Source: Chlamydiota bacterium (lineage in GTDB: Bacteria; Chlamydiota; Chlamydiia; Chlamydiales; Rhabdochlamydiaceae). Taken from it: a DNA stretch of 49,063 nucleotides. The position numbers and the translations under genes are program-made. A model generated the notes under the pieces. That model had not been told where the DNA came from. It did not search any database and saw only the letters and a program-made list of their open reading frames with translations. Within the stretch, counting starts at the first letter, position 1. Each line of letters starts with the position of its first letter. Shown here piece by piece: positions 9,333-16,500 of the stretch. The stretch spans positions 1 to 49,063 of the forward strand of contig JABDAY010000009.1 of NCBI GenBank assembly GCA_013288895.1, given 5' to 3'.

Positions 9333-10193
9333 CTACTGAGGTGTTTCCTCAGCTGCTGGGGTGCCTTTTGACGACAGAGGGGTTCCCTGAGGGTTTTGCC
9401 GCTTACTACGGAAAAGGGGTACTGTTACGGGGCTTTCATCTGTTTCTCCCCTGTCGACCCGCAATGCATGTAGATTTCTTACAACCGTATCTTCAAGGAT
9501 TTTTAAGGTATAGGGCTTGAGCATTGAATCAGTGAATCCCATTACCGTTTGTTCTTCTGGAGTGAGCTGTTTCTCGCCTACCTTCGGTGTTGAAGCATAA
9601 ATAATGGGTACGTCTGAGCCGGCTTTTCTAATTAACCTTGTTGCTTCATCGCCGTTCATTATCGGCATACTCAGATCCATTATAATAAGATGATACTTAT
9701 TTATCAGTTGACCACTTTTATCGCGAGCCGTCGCTAGGTTCACTGCCTCTACGCCATTAAGGGCTGTGTCAATCGTAAAAGATCCGGAGGCAGATATACT
9801 TTCGATCTGTTTTTTAGCTATTCTCTGATTAATTACATTATCATCGACAACCAAATAATGTAATTGTTCATTCCCAGATAGGGGAGTTTCAGCTGCTTTT
9901 AAGGGTGATGAAGAAGGTAAAAATGGGGTTGAAGGTAAAGGTGAACCCGAAGGGGCAGCTGATGATGAAGCGGCGGCTGAAGATGGGCCCCAAGGAGTAA
10001 CTACTGAAGCCAAAGGAGAGGGGGCAACAGAAGAGGCGGGGGTTTTAGTTTGGGGGGCAAGCATCGTCTCAATTTGAATATGGATCTTGGGATGGGGCTT
10101 TGCAGCAGCGGGAGCTGCAGCATCTATTCCTGCTTGCATCTCATAATAGTTTGACAAATAACTGCTAGGGGAGCCACCAATTCTATTAGACAT
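9333..10193 (-). CDS. Stand-alone receiver (REC) domain protein with disordered Ser/Pro/Ala-rich N-terminal arm
   Basis: I start this 286-residue protein at the ATG at 10193, where AAAGGA precedes it; an in-frame TTG 12 bases upstream is less likely. Residues 1-105 are low complexity. The receiver domain (about 110-250) has every phospho-transfer residue: the acidic pair in VVDDN (117-118), the phosphoacceptor Asp173 in IIMDLSMP, the Ser/Thr switch at 201-202 and Lys226 in MLKPY. The pattern VVDDNVINQ...NGDEATRLIR resembles receivers of hybrid histidine kinases rather than OmpR-type regulators. No output domain follows, only a basic Pro-rich tail. A paralogue lies at 14970. No histidine kinase is present in the window. 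A role as a phosphate sink or as a secreted mimic is inference. Confidence 0.88.
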   Translation of the reverse strand: MSNRIGGSPSSYLSNYYEMQAGIDAAAPAAAKPHPKIHIQIETMLAPQTKTPASSVAPSPLASVVTPWGPSSAAASSSAAPSGSPLPSTPFLPSSSPLKAAETPLSGNEQLHYLVVDDNVINQRIAKKQIESISASGSFTIDTALNGVEAVNLATARDKSGQLINKYHLIIMDLSMPIMNGDEATRLIRKAGSDVPIIYASTPKVGEKQLTPEEQTVMGFTDSMLKPYTLKILEDTVVRNLHALRVDRGETDESPVTVPLFRSKRQNPQGTPLSSKGTPAAEETPQ

Positions 10194-10221
10194 ATTTCCT
10201 TTCAACTGTTGGTTTCAAAAA

Positions 10222-10265
10222 ACAATGATAGTTTAAAAGCTAGACAATGATAGTTTAAAAGCTAG
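10222..10265. repeat. Two tandem 22-bp repeats upstream of the receiver gene
   Basis: The 22-base word starting ACAATGATAG and ending AAAAGCTAG occurs twice back to back, 29 bases before the receiver start codon. It could be a regulator binding site or a duplicated promoter segment. Confidence 0.8.
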
Positions 10266-10348
10266 ATTTTTGTCGATAGGAGAATTCTTTTTAATTATAT
10301 GAAAATATATTATTTAGTTTTTATTTGAAAAGTGGAGATGTAAACAAA

Positions 10349-10579
10349 TTAAATTTTTAGAGGCCTGACGTGTTTCGCTTCAGGACCTTTAGGAGTGGTA
10401 TGAATCTCATATTCGACCCTCTCACCTGCGTCGAGACTTTCCACTAGGTCTTCAATGCTGGTTTTATGGAAGTAGATATCTTTTCTCTGGGTATCCACAT
10501 CTGGAACAATAAACCCGTATCCCTTGGCTTCATTGAACGACTTTACAGTGCCCCTTTCGTAAATCTTATCTTCAGCCAT
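10349..10579 (-). CDS. Cold-shock domain protein (CspA-like RNA chaperone)
   Basis: The 76-residue protein has the nucleic-acid binding motifs of a cold-shock fold: GTVKSFNEAKGYGFI (RNP1, about 10-24) and DIYFHKT (RNP2). It starts at the ATG at 10579 with AAGGA upstream; the open frame extends 84 bases further but that part lacks a start signal. Family members bind single-stranded RNA and DNA and melt secondary structure, which is of interest in a genome segment with so many long hairpins. The domain begins at residue 9 and spans almost the whole protein. Confidence 0.9.
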   Translation of the reverse strand: MAEDKIYERGTVKSFNEAKGYGFIVPDVDTQRKDIYFHKTSIEDLVESLDAGERVEYEIHTTPKGPEAKHVRPLKI

Positions 10580-10633
10580 AAATATCCTTTTTTTAAGAAT
10601 AGTTTTTTGGGAATAAATGCGCAAGGGAAAGAA

Positions 10634-10732
10634 TAAACGCAAAACGCAAAACATTAAACGCAAAACGGAAGAAATGTAAGAACTCTTAATTCTTTCTTTG
10701 TTTTGCGATTTTTGTTTTGCGTTTTGCGTTTC
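10634..10732. repeat. AAACGC-word hairpin element beside tRNA-Leu
   Basis: The left arm (10634-10671) is built of AAACGC/AAAACGC words and the right arm (10690-10732) of their complement TTTTGCG; the centre carries a CTTAATTCTTTC-like segment. The element starts within 10 bases of the tRNA-Leu 3' end and could end that transcript. Confidence 0.75.
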
Positions 10733-10739
10733 TCCCCAT

Positions 10740-10821
<82 letters not shown>

Positions 10822-10863
10822 GGTAGTATAGGTAGACAATGTATTAGGTTTGGGAAGTTAAAG

Positions 10864-11577
10864 TCAAGGGTTGGGATGTGCGAAGTGTGTAGAAATGACG
10901 TTATCTATGGCTTGTTTAAGAGGGGGGTTGACGTCTGGGAGGTTATGGACGACTTTTGCTGCCCAGAGAAAGTAAGTGTCTACGCGCTGGGTGGTCCAGC
11001 CTACTGGCGTGGCTTTCGATAGATCTCTAAGGTTATAGAGCTTGTCTCCAAGTTTAATAAGGGCTGCCCCTTCAGATTTATGGGAAGCGTTGACTATTTG
11101 TAAACGTTTTCTTTCCATTGCTGGAAGAGATTTATCATCTGTTACTTCACGGACATAACCGGTGACTTTCTCGCCGAAAGCTTGGTTTATCTCTTCAAAT
11201 GTTGTGTCTGTATCTTCAACAGTATCATGGAGAATAGCTCCGATGATCACGTCAGGATCACGCACGCCTCCGATGGTTAAAAGATTATTAGCGACCCCGA
11301 TAGGGTGGATGATGTAGGGGGTATGCTCAGGGTTTTTACGCGTTTGCGATGCGTGCTTTTTTGCTGCAAAGTCAACTGCTTGAAGAATACGGTTCATATC
11401 GGCTTCTGAGAAATTGGATTTTTCTAGCTCTGCGGCAAAAGCGTCGTAAGTTTTGAGGACATCAACGTTTTCATGGGAATTGGCTGCAACAACTTCGTGT
11501 GTTTCATTGATGCTGACACCGAAAACTGAAAGGCAAGAAGCTAATAATAAAGAATAAATATATTTTTTTGATTTCAT
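10864..11577 (-). CDS. MESH1/SpoT-type HD-domain (p)ppGpp hydrolase-like protein with signal peptide
   Basis: The 237-residue protein starts with a Sec signal (KKYIYSLLLASCLSVFGVS). Residues 62-215 read closely like metazoan MESH1 (HDDC3): TPYIIHPIGVA, ILHDTVEDTDTT, VTDDKSLP, ERKRLQ, LGDKLYNLRDL. The metal ligands are all present (His91, His117, Asp118, Asp178), as is the catalytic Glu121-Asp122 pair. Known MESH1 enzymes remove the 3' pyrophosphate of ppGpp and also act on NADPH. There is no synthetase domain. Export is odd, because ppGpp is cytosolic; targets outside the bacterial cytosol are therefore plausible. TGGAGG lies before the ATG and a promoter at 11605-11633. Fold and active site are secure; substrate and location are inferred. 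Confidence 0.88.
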   Translation of the reverse strand: MKSKKYIYSLLLASCLSVFGVSINETHEVVAANSHENVDVLKTYDAFAAELEKSNFSEADMNRILQAVDFAAKKHASQTRKNPEHTPYIIHPIGVANNLLTIGGVRDPDVIIGAILHDTVEDTDTTFEEINQAFGEKVTGYVREVTDDKSLPAMERKRLQIVNASHKSEGAALIKLGDKLYNLRDLSKATPVGWTTQRVDTYFLWAAKVVHNLPDVNPPLKQAIDNVISTHFAHPNP

Positions 11578-11604
11578 AATAATTCCTCCAATGTTAATTA
11601 CAGT

Positions 11605-11633
11605 ATTATAATTAAATGGGATAAAGAGATCAA
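11605..11633 (-). promoter_or_regulatory. Predicted promoter of the MESH1-like gene
   Basis: On the minus strand TTGATC (11628-11633), a 17-base spacer and TATAAT (11605-11610) lie about 28 bases before the ATG. Confidence 0.65.
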
Positions 11634-11661
11634 CTTAAAAGAATTTTTAAGGGAGAGGGAA

Positions 11662-11778
11662 GAAGATCGGGCACGCACGCGGGCACGGGCACGGGCACGA
11701 AAGAGGGAGGGAAGAAGAAGTCTTAGCTTTCTCCCTCTTTCGTGCCCGTGCCCGTGCCCGCGTGCGTGCCCGATCTTC
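11662..11778. repeat. CACGGG-word hairpin, copy 1 (48-bp perfect stem), probable terminator
   Basis: Arms 11662-11709 and 11731-11778 are perfectly complementary over 48 bases around a 21-base loop. They begin with GAAGATCGGGCAC and contain three GGGCAC words. The right arm ends 8 bases after the exbD stop codon (minus strand). Confidence 0.92.
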
Positions 11779-11786
11779 CCTTCCCT

Positions 11787-12251
11787 TCAATTATTTTGTG
11801 TATACACAGGACTAATATGGTATCCCATTTCTTTTACGGCAAAAATGGCTTGGGCTATGGGCTCCCACTGGGCATTTTTGTCGATGTGCAAAAGCACTTT
11901 GACGTTTTGTTTGTCAGAGGGGAGAATACCTAGTTCTTGTTGTTTGATCAGCTCTTTCTGAATGGTCTCAAGATCATCCATAAGGTATTCACGGGTGTCT
12001 GAGATCCATTTATATTGTCCTTTGTCGTTGATGCTTAGGTTGACGATATAATTTTGCTCTACGCCAGGTGTTTTCTTTTCCTCATTTTGCTCTGTGGAAA
12101 CAGCTGCAAGATTGATATCAAAGTCTGATATTGCAGTTCTTGTTACGGCAAGAACTGCGAATACGGCGACGACTAAGAATAAAAAATCCACCATTGGAGC
12201 AAGATTTAGACTTTGCTTTTCTTGAAATTCCTCTTCAGGGATGATGCTCAT
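11787..12251 (-). CDS. exbD: ExbD/TolR-family biopolymer transport protein
   Basis: The 154-residue protein has one N-terminal membrane helix (about 18-37) bearing the critical aspartate (Asp22 in LAPMVDFLFL), then a periplasmic domain, as in ExbD/TolR. I start it at the ATG at 12249-12251, 5 bases after the exbB stop and with GGGGTAG upstream; the open frame reaches further back inside exbB. ExbD and ExbB form a proton-driven motor that energises outer membrane transport through TonB, or envelope constriction through TolA. No TonB, TolA or receptor gene is in the window. The gene is followed directly by a 48-bp hairpin. Confidence 0.85.
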   Translation of the reverse strand: MSIIPEEEFQEKQSLNLAPMVDFLFLVVAVFAVLAVTRTAISDFDINLAAVSTEQNEEKKTPGVEQNYIVNLSINDKGQYKWISDTREYLMDDLETIQKELIKQQELGILPSDKQNVKVLLHIDKNAQWEPIAQAIFAVKEMGYHISPVYTQNN

Positions 12252-12255
12252 AGGT

Positions 12256-13164
12256 CTACCCCAGTAAGTTTGATAAGCTTTTTGCTTCGTTTTCAACTGT
12301 CGCAAGGGCTCTTACGAGTCGGTATTTTGTGGTTGATTGGAAAATTAAAGCCAAAATAGCAACGATGAGTCCAGCAACTGTGGTACCTATAGAGATCCCG
12401 AGGCCATCGAAAAGAGAAGAGATGCTCTCCAAAGATCTATGAAGATCATAGAAGGCGTAGAACATCCCAAGCACTGTTCCTAAAAGACCGAGCATGGGAG
12501 CGATGATGGCAATATCATTTAGAAGTGCTGTCCGCTGCCAAAATGCTGCGGTGGCTCTTTTCCCTTCAGTTTTCATAGCCTCCGCCATTAAGGAGATTCC
12601 ATGTTTTCTAGACGAGATCCCTGCAGCGAGCATTTTGCAAAGTAGGTTATCTCCCTGAAGGCAAATGCCTAGAGCTTCATCATACTGGTTTGAAGTGAAT
12701 TTCTCTCGAAGGGCTTTAACAAGCTCTCCGTTAATTGCAGTAGATGTGCGCAGAGAAAAGAAATTGTAGAGCCAGATCCCAAAAGAACAGATCGACATCA
12801 AGAAGAGGATCGAATAAATAATAGGGGAGCCTGAGAACACTTGATTAAAACTAATCTCAATGCTTTTTACTTTTTTGGGTGTTTGTACAGAGCCCACTTC
12901 TAAGGTATTAAAGGCGACTTCTTGGGTTTGTGGCGGCTCCATTTGGATCGGTTCAACAATAATTTCCGATGGCTGAGCGGCAACTGGAGCCGCTTCCTCT
13001 TCAAGAGGGGGGATTTCGAGAGTGAAAAGAGGGGGATCATTTTGGAGCGTTTCTTCCTCTAAAAGACCTCTAGATTCAAGATCAAAGGGATCTGACACAT
13101 CTTCAGAAAAGCCTGAAGCGAAAGGCAATACAGCTGCGCACACGATAAAAAATAAATGTTTCAT
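12256..13164 (-). CDS. exbB: ExbB/TolQ/MotA-family proton channel protein with extended N-terminus
   Basis: The 302-residue protein has three membrane helices (about 115-135, 205-230 and 250-275) with the MotA/TolQ/ExbB core (NDIAIIAPMLGLLGTVLGMFYAF region, then GISIGTTVAGLIVAI). Unlike short ExbB it has a cleavable-looking signal (FFIVCAAVLPFASGFS) and about 85 acidic, Pro/Glu-rich residues before the first helix. This extended form is seen in some TonB-system ExbB proteins. It lies upstream of exbD in one transcript. TolQ is the alternative name; context does not decide between the two. Confidence 0.85.
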   Translation of the reverse strand: MKHLFFIVCAAVLPFASGFSEDVSDPFDLESRGLLEEETLQNDPPLFTLEIPPLEEEAAPVAAQPSEIIVEPIQMEPPQTQEVAFNTLEVGSVQTPKKVKSIEISFNQVFSGSPIIYSILFLMSICSFGIWLYNFFSLRTSTAINGELVKALREKFTSNQYDEALGICLQGDNLLCKMLAAGISSRKHGISLMAEAMKTEGKRATAAFWQRTALLNDIAIIAPMLGLLGTVLGMFYAFYDLHRSLESISSLFDGLGISIGTTVAGLIVAILALIFQSTTKYRLVRALATVENEAKSLSNLLG

Positions 13165-13258
13165 TGGGGTAAACTCCTTTTATATAACAATTGTTTTTTA
13201 CCATATCAAGCTGGTTGGAATTGATCAAGAACTATGTCATGTGTTAAAGTTTCTGCCT

Positions 13259-13912
13259 ATGAAAGCCGCAGAATTAAAATATCCTTATACATGGGAAAAT
13301 CGGTGCCCTATTATGGAAAAAGGGGTTCTTTTTATTCCCAAATACTATGAAACCCATACGCCATTTCATCTTTTTGAAGAAGGGCGAAGGGTTTTTGTTG
13401 AGTATTGTAGCGGCAATGGAGCGTGGGTGCTTCAGAAAGCAAAAGAAAACCCAGACGTTTTATGGGTTGCAGTAGAAAGAAAACTGGAGCGGGTGAAAAA
13501 GATTTGGGCAAAGATGCACAACCAAAATATTTCGAATTTGCTCATTGTCTGTGGAGATGCCGTAACTTTTTCAGAGCACTATCTTCCAGATCATTGTATT
13601 GAGAGAATTTACGTGAATTTTCCAGACCCTTGGCCCAAGAAAAAACACGCTAAGAACCGCCTTTTTCAAGCTCCGTTTGTAAAAGCCCTCTCTCGCGTTG
13701 TAAAATTCGGCGGGAGTGCGATCCTTGTCACAGATGATTTGCCTTACTGTCTTCAGATGCTTGAGACGATGATGGTAGAATGGGATTCTGTATTTGATGA
13801 GCCCTACTTTGTTACTGAGTGGCCCTCCTATGGGGATTCTTATTTTGATTCTCTTTGGCGGGCTAAAGATAGAACAATTCATTACTTACACTTTAAAAAT
13901 AGGCTGTCATGA
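13259..13912 (+). CDS. trmB: tRNA (guanine-N7-)-methyltransferase
   Basis: The 217-residue enzyme methylates G46 in the variable loop of tRNAs using S-adenosylmethionine. The SAM motif VEYCSGNGAW and the hallmark YVNFPDPWPKKKH (tRNA and catalytic motif) are intact. The N-terminus MKAAELKYPYTWENRCP is what I recall of chlamydial TrmB starts, which fixes the ATG at 13259; the open frame runs far upstream, antisense to exbB, and that part is not coding. It overlaps the next gene by 4 bases (ATGA), so translation is probably coupled. Confidence 0.93.
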   Translation: MKAAELKYPYTWENRCPIMEKGVLFIPKYYETHTPFHLFEEGRRVFVEYCSGNGAWVLQKAKENPDVLWVAVERKLERVKKIWAKMHNQNISNLLIVCGDAVTFSEHYLPDHCIERIYVNFPDPWPKKKHAKNRLFQAPFVKALSRVVKFGGSAILVTDDLPYCLQMLETMMVEWDSVFDEPYFVTEWPSYGDSYFDSLWRAKDRTIHYLHFKNRLS

Positions 13913-14667
13913 TACATATTACCCTCCCTGCAGATTTGGATAATGATCTTTCCTGGAAAGAGGAAGCCCGCTTAGCGGAAAGTGGAGCCAAGATTTTTTG
14001 GCACATTGAGTTTGATTGGGAAAAGATCTCATTGTCTGATCGGCAAAGGTTTTTAACTTTTGCATGCGCGCTAGAACATTTTAGCAAAACTCTCTGGAAC
14101 GAAAAAGCTTATGCGCTTTGTATTTACAAAGGGGGTATTGATTTTTCAAGGCGGTTTATTTGGGACGATCAGGCTCAAGAAAATTTCAGAGAGTGGATTG
14201 TTGATATGGGGAAAGAGAACAAATTGACCCCTCTTGATTTTCAGATCTTTTGTGCAAATGCTTTTGGAGAGTATCTTCAGAGGCTCTCCTCCTATTTGCC
14301 GGATACCCTCCCTGTGCATGCTCAGTTTGACACCTACTGCCCCATCTTACTTTCTAAAGAGAGATTTGCTCATATACATATCAACGATTCTACGCAGCCC
14401 ATAGCCATTTGCTTGCCTGCTGACAATTATATTTGCCCCGAGTTTGTCTTCCAATTGGATGAGCTTTTACAAAACGGCAACTGCAGGGTTATTCCAGAAT
14501 CTCTTTTGACAGAAGAATGGAATGGGGTTGAAACGATTATTGTATTTCCTGAGTACTTAAGCCCTCAGGGGAAAAGAAAGCTAAAAGGTTTTGAAGCAGC
14601 TGGCGGAAAAGTCCTTTTTCACGGGCGACATAATCTAGAAACTGTTTCTTCATCTTCATTTCAGTAG
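13909..14667 (+). CDS. Conserved-looking protein of unknown function, coupled to trmB
   Basis: I do not recognise the family of this 252-residue soluble protein. Its C-terminal part (FPEYLSPQGKRKLKGFEAAGG then KVLFHG) resembles the edge of a GATase-like or beta-galactosidase trimerisation fold, where a 'GG-K-V-L' strand follows a helix; this is a weak hint only. The start codon overlaps the trmB stop (ATGA), so the two are cotranscribed. The last 131 bases overlap a possible gene on the other strand (14537-14884). Confidence 0.7.
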   Translation: MIHITLPADLDNDLSWKEEARLAESGAKIFWHIEFDWEKISLSDRQRFLTFACALEHFSKTLWNEKAYALCIYKGGIDFSRRFIWDDQAQENFREWIVDMGKENKLTPLDFQIFCANAFGEYLQRLSSYLPDTLPVHAQFDTYCPILLSKERFAHIHINDSTQPIAICLPADNYICPEFVFQLDELLQNGNCRVIPESLLTEEWNGVETIIVFPEYLSPQGKRKLKGFEAAGGKVLFHGRHNLETVSSSSFQ

Positions 14668-14884
14668 ACGCAAGCGCATCTATAAGCTTCATTTCATTGA
14701 CAACATCTTCAAAGTGATAGTAGGGAAATGTCTTATCTAAAAGAAACGACGGCTCAAGCTTATGCAATTCTCTTAAATGTTCGATGATTTCAAAGCGCGG
14801 CTCATGCTCATTTAAATGCTCTAATACTTGGGTTACGTGAAATTTAATCTCATCCTCTCTCATTTTCTCAACATATTTACTCAC
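14537..14884 (-). CDS. Possible small helical protein overlapping its convergent neighbour
   Basis: The frame encodes up to 115 residues from a GTG at 14884 or about 108 from an ATG at 14863. The sequence (FHVTQVLEHLNEHEPRFEIIEHL) is amphipathic, Glu/Leu/His-rich and looks like real protein. Against it stand the absence of a clear ribosome site and 131 bases of overlap with the better supported gene at 13909. About 215 bases would be unique to it. I keep it as a moderate-confidence gene of unknown function. Confidence 0.45.
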   Translation of the reverse strand: MSKYVEKMREDEIKFHVTQVLEHLNEHEPRFEIIEHLRELHKLEPSFLLDKTFPYYHFEDVVNEMKLIDALASTEMKMKKQFLDYVAREKGLFRQLLQNLLAFFSPEGLSTQEIQ

Positions 14885-14969
14885 GGATTTTAAGAAAAGA
14901 AAATAACAGGATGGGCAGGCGCATACGAACCGCTAAGATATCACTTTATAGAGAAAAGGCCAGCTTTTT

Positions 14970-15983
14970 CTAGGTGTTACTTCGGCCTCTAGAAGCTAGA
15001 GCTTCATCTATAGGGTGTAACGTAAAGTCGCTGCTGAGGGGGAGAGTGCTCGCAATAGGGCTGGTGCCAGGAATTGTTGCTGAGCGTGTACGCGTCGGAG
15101 CCTGAGGAGGGCGCTTTGGTCGCGATTCACGGAAAGCGGGCACCGGTGTACCTCCATCTGCTGCCCTTTTGTCTCGCAAGGTATTCATATTCCTTGAAAT
15201 CGTCTCTTTAAGGACCTGTGGGGAAAACGGTTTGAGCATAGAATCAGTGTATCCTATTGCCACTTTTTCTGCATCAGTTAGCGCTATTCCACCTGCCTGG
15301 GGTGTTGAAGCAAAAATAATAGGTATGTCTATGCCAGCCGCTCTCATTGCTTTTGTGGCTTCATCCCCGTGCATTTGCTTCATATTCAGATCCATTATAA
15401 TCATATGATAGGGTCGTAATAGTTTACCGTTTGCATCGCGAGCAGTCGCCATCTCTACTGCAGGCCCGCCATCATCGGCAAGGTCTACCTCACAATACCC
15501 TGCGGCATGTGCCGCTTTGATACCCTTCTTCAATATTTCTCGATTTATCAGGATATCATCGACGACTAAATAACGTAATATTTCATTCTCAGGTATGGAA
15601 CTCCTGGATGGGGTTACGCGAGATGAGGAAGGTGCAGCAGCAGCAGCAGGTGAAGGAGAAAAGTAGGTTGGCGGTGAAACCAAAGTTGCAGCGGAGAAAG
15701 CTGCAAGAGAAGAGAGGGTCGAAGGTGAAGTCAAAGGCGAAACCGAAGGAAGGGACGAAGGTGAAACCAAAGGGGCAGCAGCAAAAGCTGTAAGAGAATA
15801 GTAGGTCGAAGGTGAAGCCAAAGGTGTAGCCGAAGGTGTAGGTGAAGAGATGGGGCTAGATGCGGCTCTAATTAAAACGCGCGCAATCGCTGCCACTTCA
15901 GCAGAACGAGTAGCACTTTGGTTGGCTTCAAAAGGCTGTGGCGCGAGACTGCCGTGAATATTTGATGAAGTTGGTTCAGTCAT
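14970..15983 (-). CDS. Second receiver (REC) protein with long disordered arm and PIDEA tail
   Basis: The 337-residue protein is a paralogue of the one at 9333. Residues 1-130 are Ser/Pro/Ala-rich and contain an imperfect duplication (PLASPSTYYSLTAFAAA at about 54-70 against PLTSPSTLSSLAAFSAA at about 83-99). The receiver (about 135-270) keeps the acidic pair 142-143, phosphoacceptor Asp198 (IIMDLNM), switch Ser226/Thr227 and Lys251. After a basic Pro-rich linker it ends in SDFTLHPIDEA plus a short tail, the same motif as in the orphan at 7566. AGAGGAAAAT precedes the ATG. There is no DNA-binding output domain. The intact active site says it can be phosphorylated; the partner kinase is unknown. 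Confidence 0.88.
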   Translation of the reverse strand: MTEPTSSNIHGSLAPQPFEANQSATRSAEVAAIARVLIRAASSPISSPTPSATPLASPSTYYSLTAFAAAPLVSPSSLPSVSPLTSPSTLSSLAAFSAATLVSPPTYFSPSPAAAAAPSSSRVTPSRSSIPENEILRYLVVDDILINREILKKGIKAAHAAGYCEVDLADDGGPAVEMATARDANGKLLRPYHMIIMDLNMKQMHGDEATKAMRAAGIDIPIIFASTPQAGGIALTDAEKVAIGYTDSMLKPFSPQVLKETISRNMNTLRDKRAADGGTPVPAFRESRPKRPPQAPTRTRSATIPGTSPIASTLPLSSDFTLHPIDEALASRGRSNT

Positions 15984-16155
15984 ATTTTCCTCTTTAGTTA
16001 AAATGTTATTAAATTTTTAAGCAATCTCAATATTTTTGTTTTAGTTTTTTTGCTATAACAAAGATAATAACTAAACGATAAGTTTCGGTCAATAATACAT
16101 ATTATTTTATTGTATTATTTTAATTACATTAAAATGTTTAATAGTTCATCCTGTA

Positions 16156-16314
16156 AAGCGATACCTTTTTATAGCACCGTGAACGTTCACGGAAGATCGG
16201 AAAACGGCAACGCAAACGCAAACGTTCACGGAAGATTGGAAAACGCAAACGCAAACGCAAACGTTCACGGAAGATTGGAAAACGCAAACGCAAACGCAAA
16301 CGTTCACGGTGCTA
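16156..16314. repeat. Tandem array of three 39-bp units with 15-bp terminal inverted repeats
   Basis: Units 16191-16229, 16230-16268 and 16269-16307 begin GGAAGAT(C/T)GG, carry two or three AAACGC words and end GTTCAC. The array is bracketed by TAGCACCGTGAACGT (16172-16186) and its exact reverse complement (16300-16314). It fills most of the 359-base gap between the receiver gene start (15983) and tRNA-Pro; the rest of that gap (15984-16155) is AT-rich leader in which I see no gene. The array can be read as a short frame of repeated NANANVHG words, but there is no start signal. Confidence 0.92.
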
Positions 16315-16342
16315 CCAAGAAAAGAGTGGGGGGTGAAAGGAA

Positions 16343-16417
16343 TCGGAGCAGAGGGATTCGAACCCCCGACCCACTGCTCCCAAAGCAGTTGCGCTAGCCA
16401 AACTGCGCTATGCTCCG
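16343..16417 (-). tRNA. tRNA-Pro (anticodon TGG)
   Basis: The 75-base RNA has acceptor stem CGGAGCA with TGCTCCG, a D arm with AGCGCAGTTTGGCTAGCGC, anticodon loop TTTGGGA (anticodon TGG) and a T arm with GGTTCGAATCC. CCA is not encoded. Confidence 0.95.
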
Positions 16418-16451
16418 ATTCTGCCTAAGACTATATTAGATATAGGTTCTT

Positions 16452-16480
16452 TTGGACAACAAAAATGTTGCGTGTATAAT
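16452..16480 (+). promoter_or_regulatory. Predicted promoter of pgi
   Basis: TTGGAC (16452-16457), a 17-base spacer and TATAAT (16475-16480) lie about 20 bases before the start codon, with AAGGAG between. Confidence 0.7.
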
Positions 16481-16500
16481 GAGTTATAAGGAGAACATGG

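Noticed and set aside
13022..13258. N-terminal extension of trmB
   Set aside because: It is antisense to exbB, and the chlamydial-type TrmB start lies at 13259.
16191..16307. CRISPR-like direct repeats
   Set aside because: The 39-bp units are directly adjacent with no unique spacers, and no cas genes are present.
16110..16397. Open frame of repeated NANANVHG words
   Set aside because: It only reads the tandem array and antisense tRNA-Pro; no ribosome site or natural composition.
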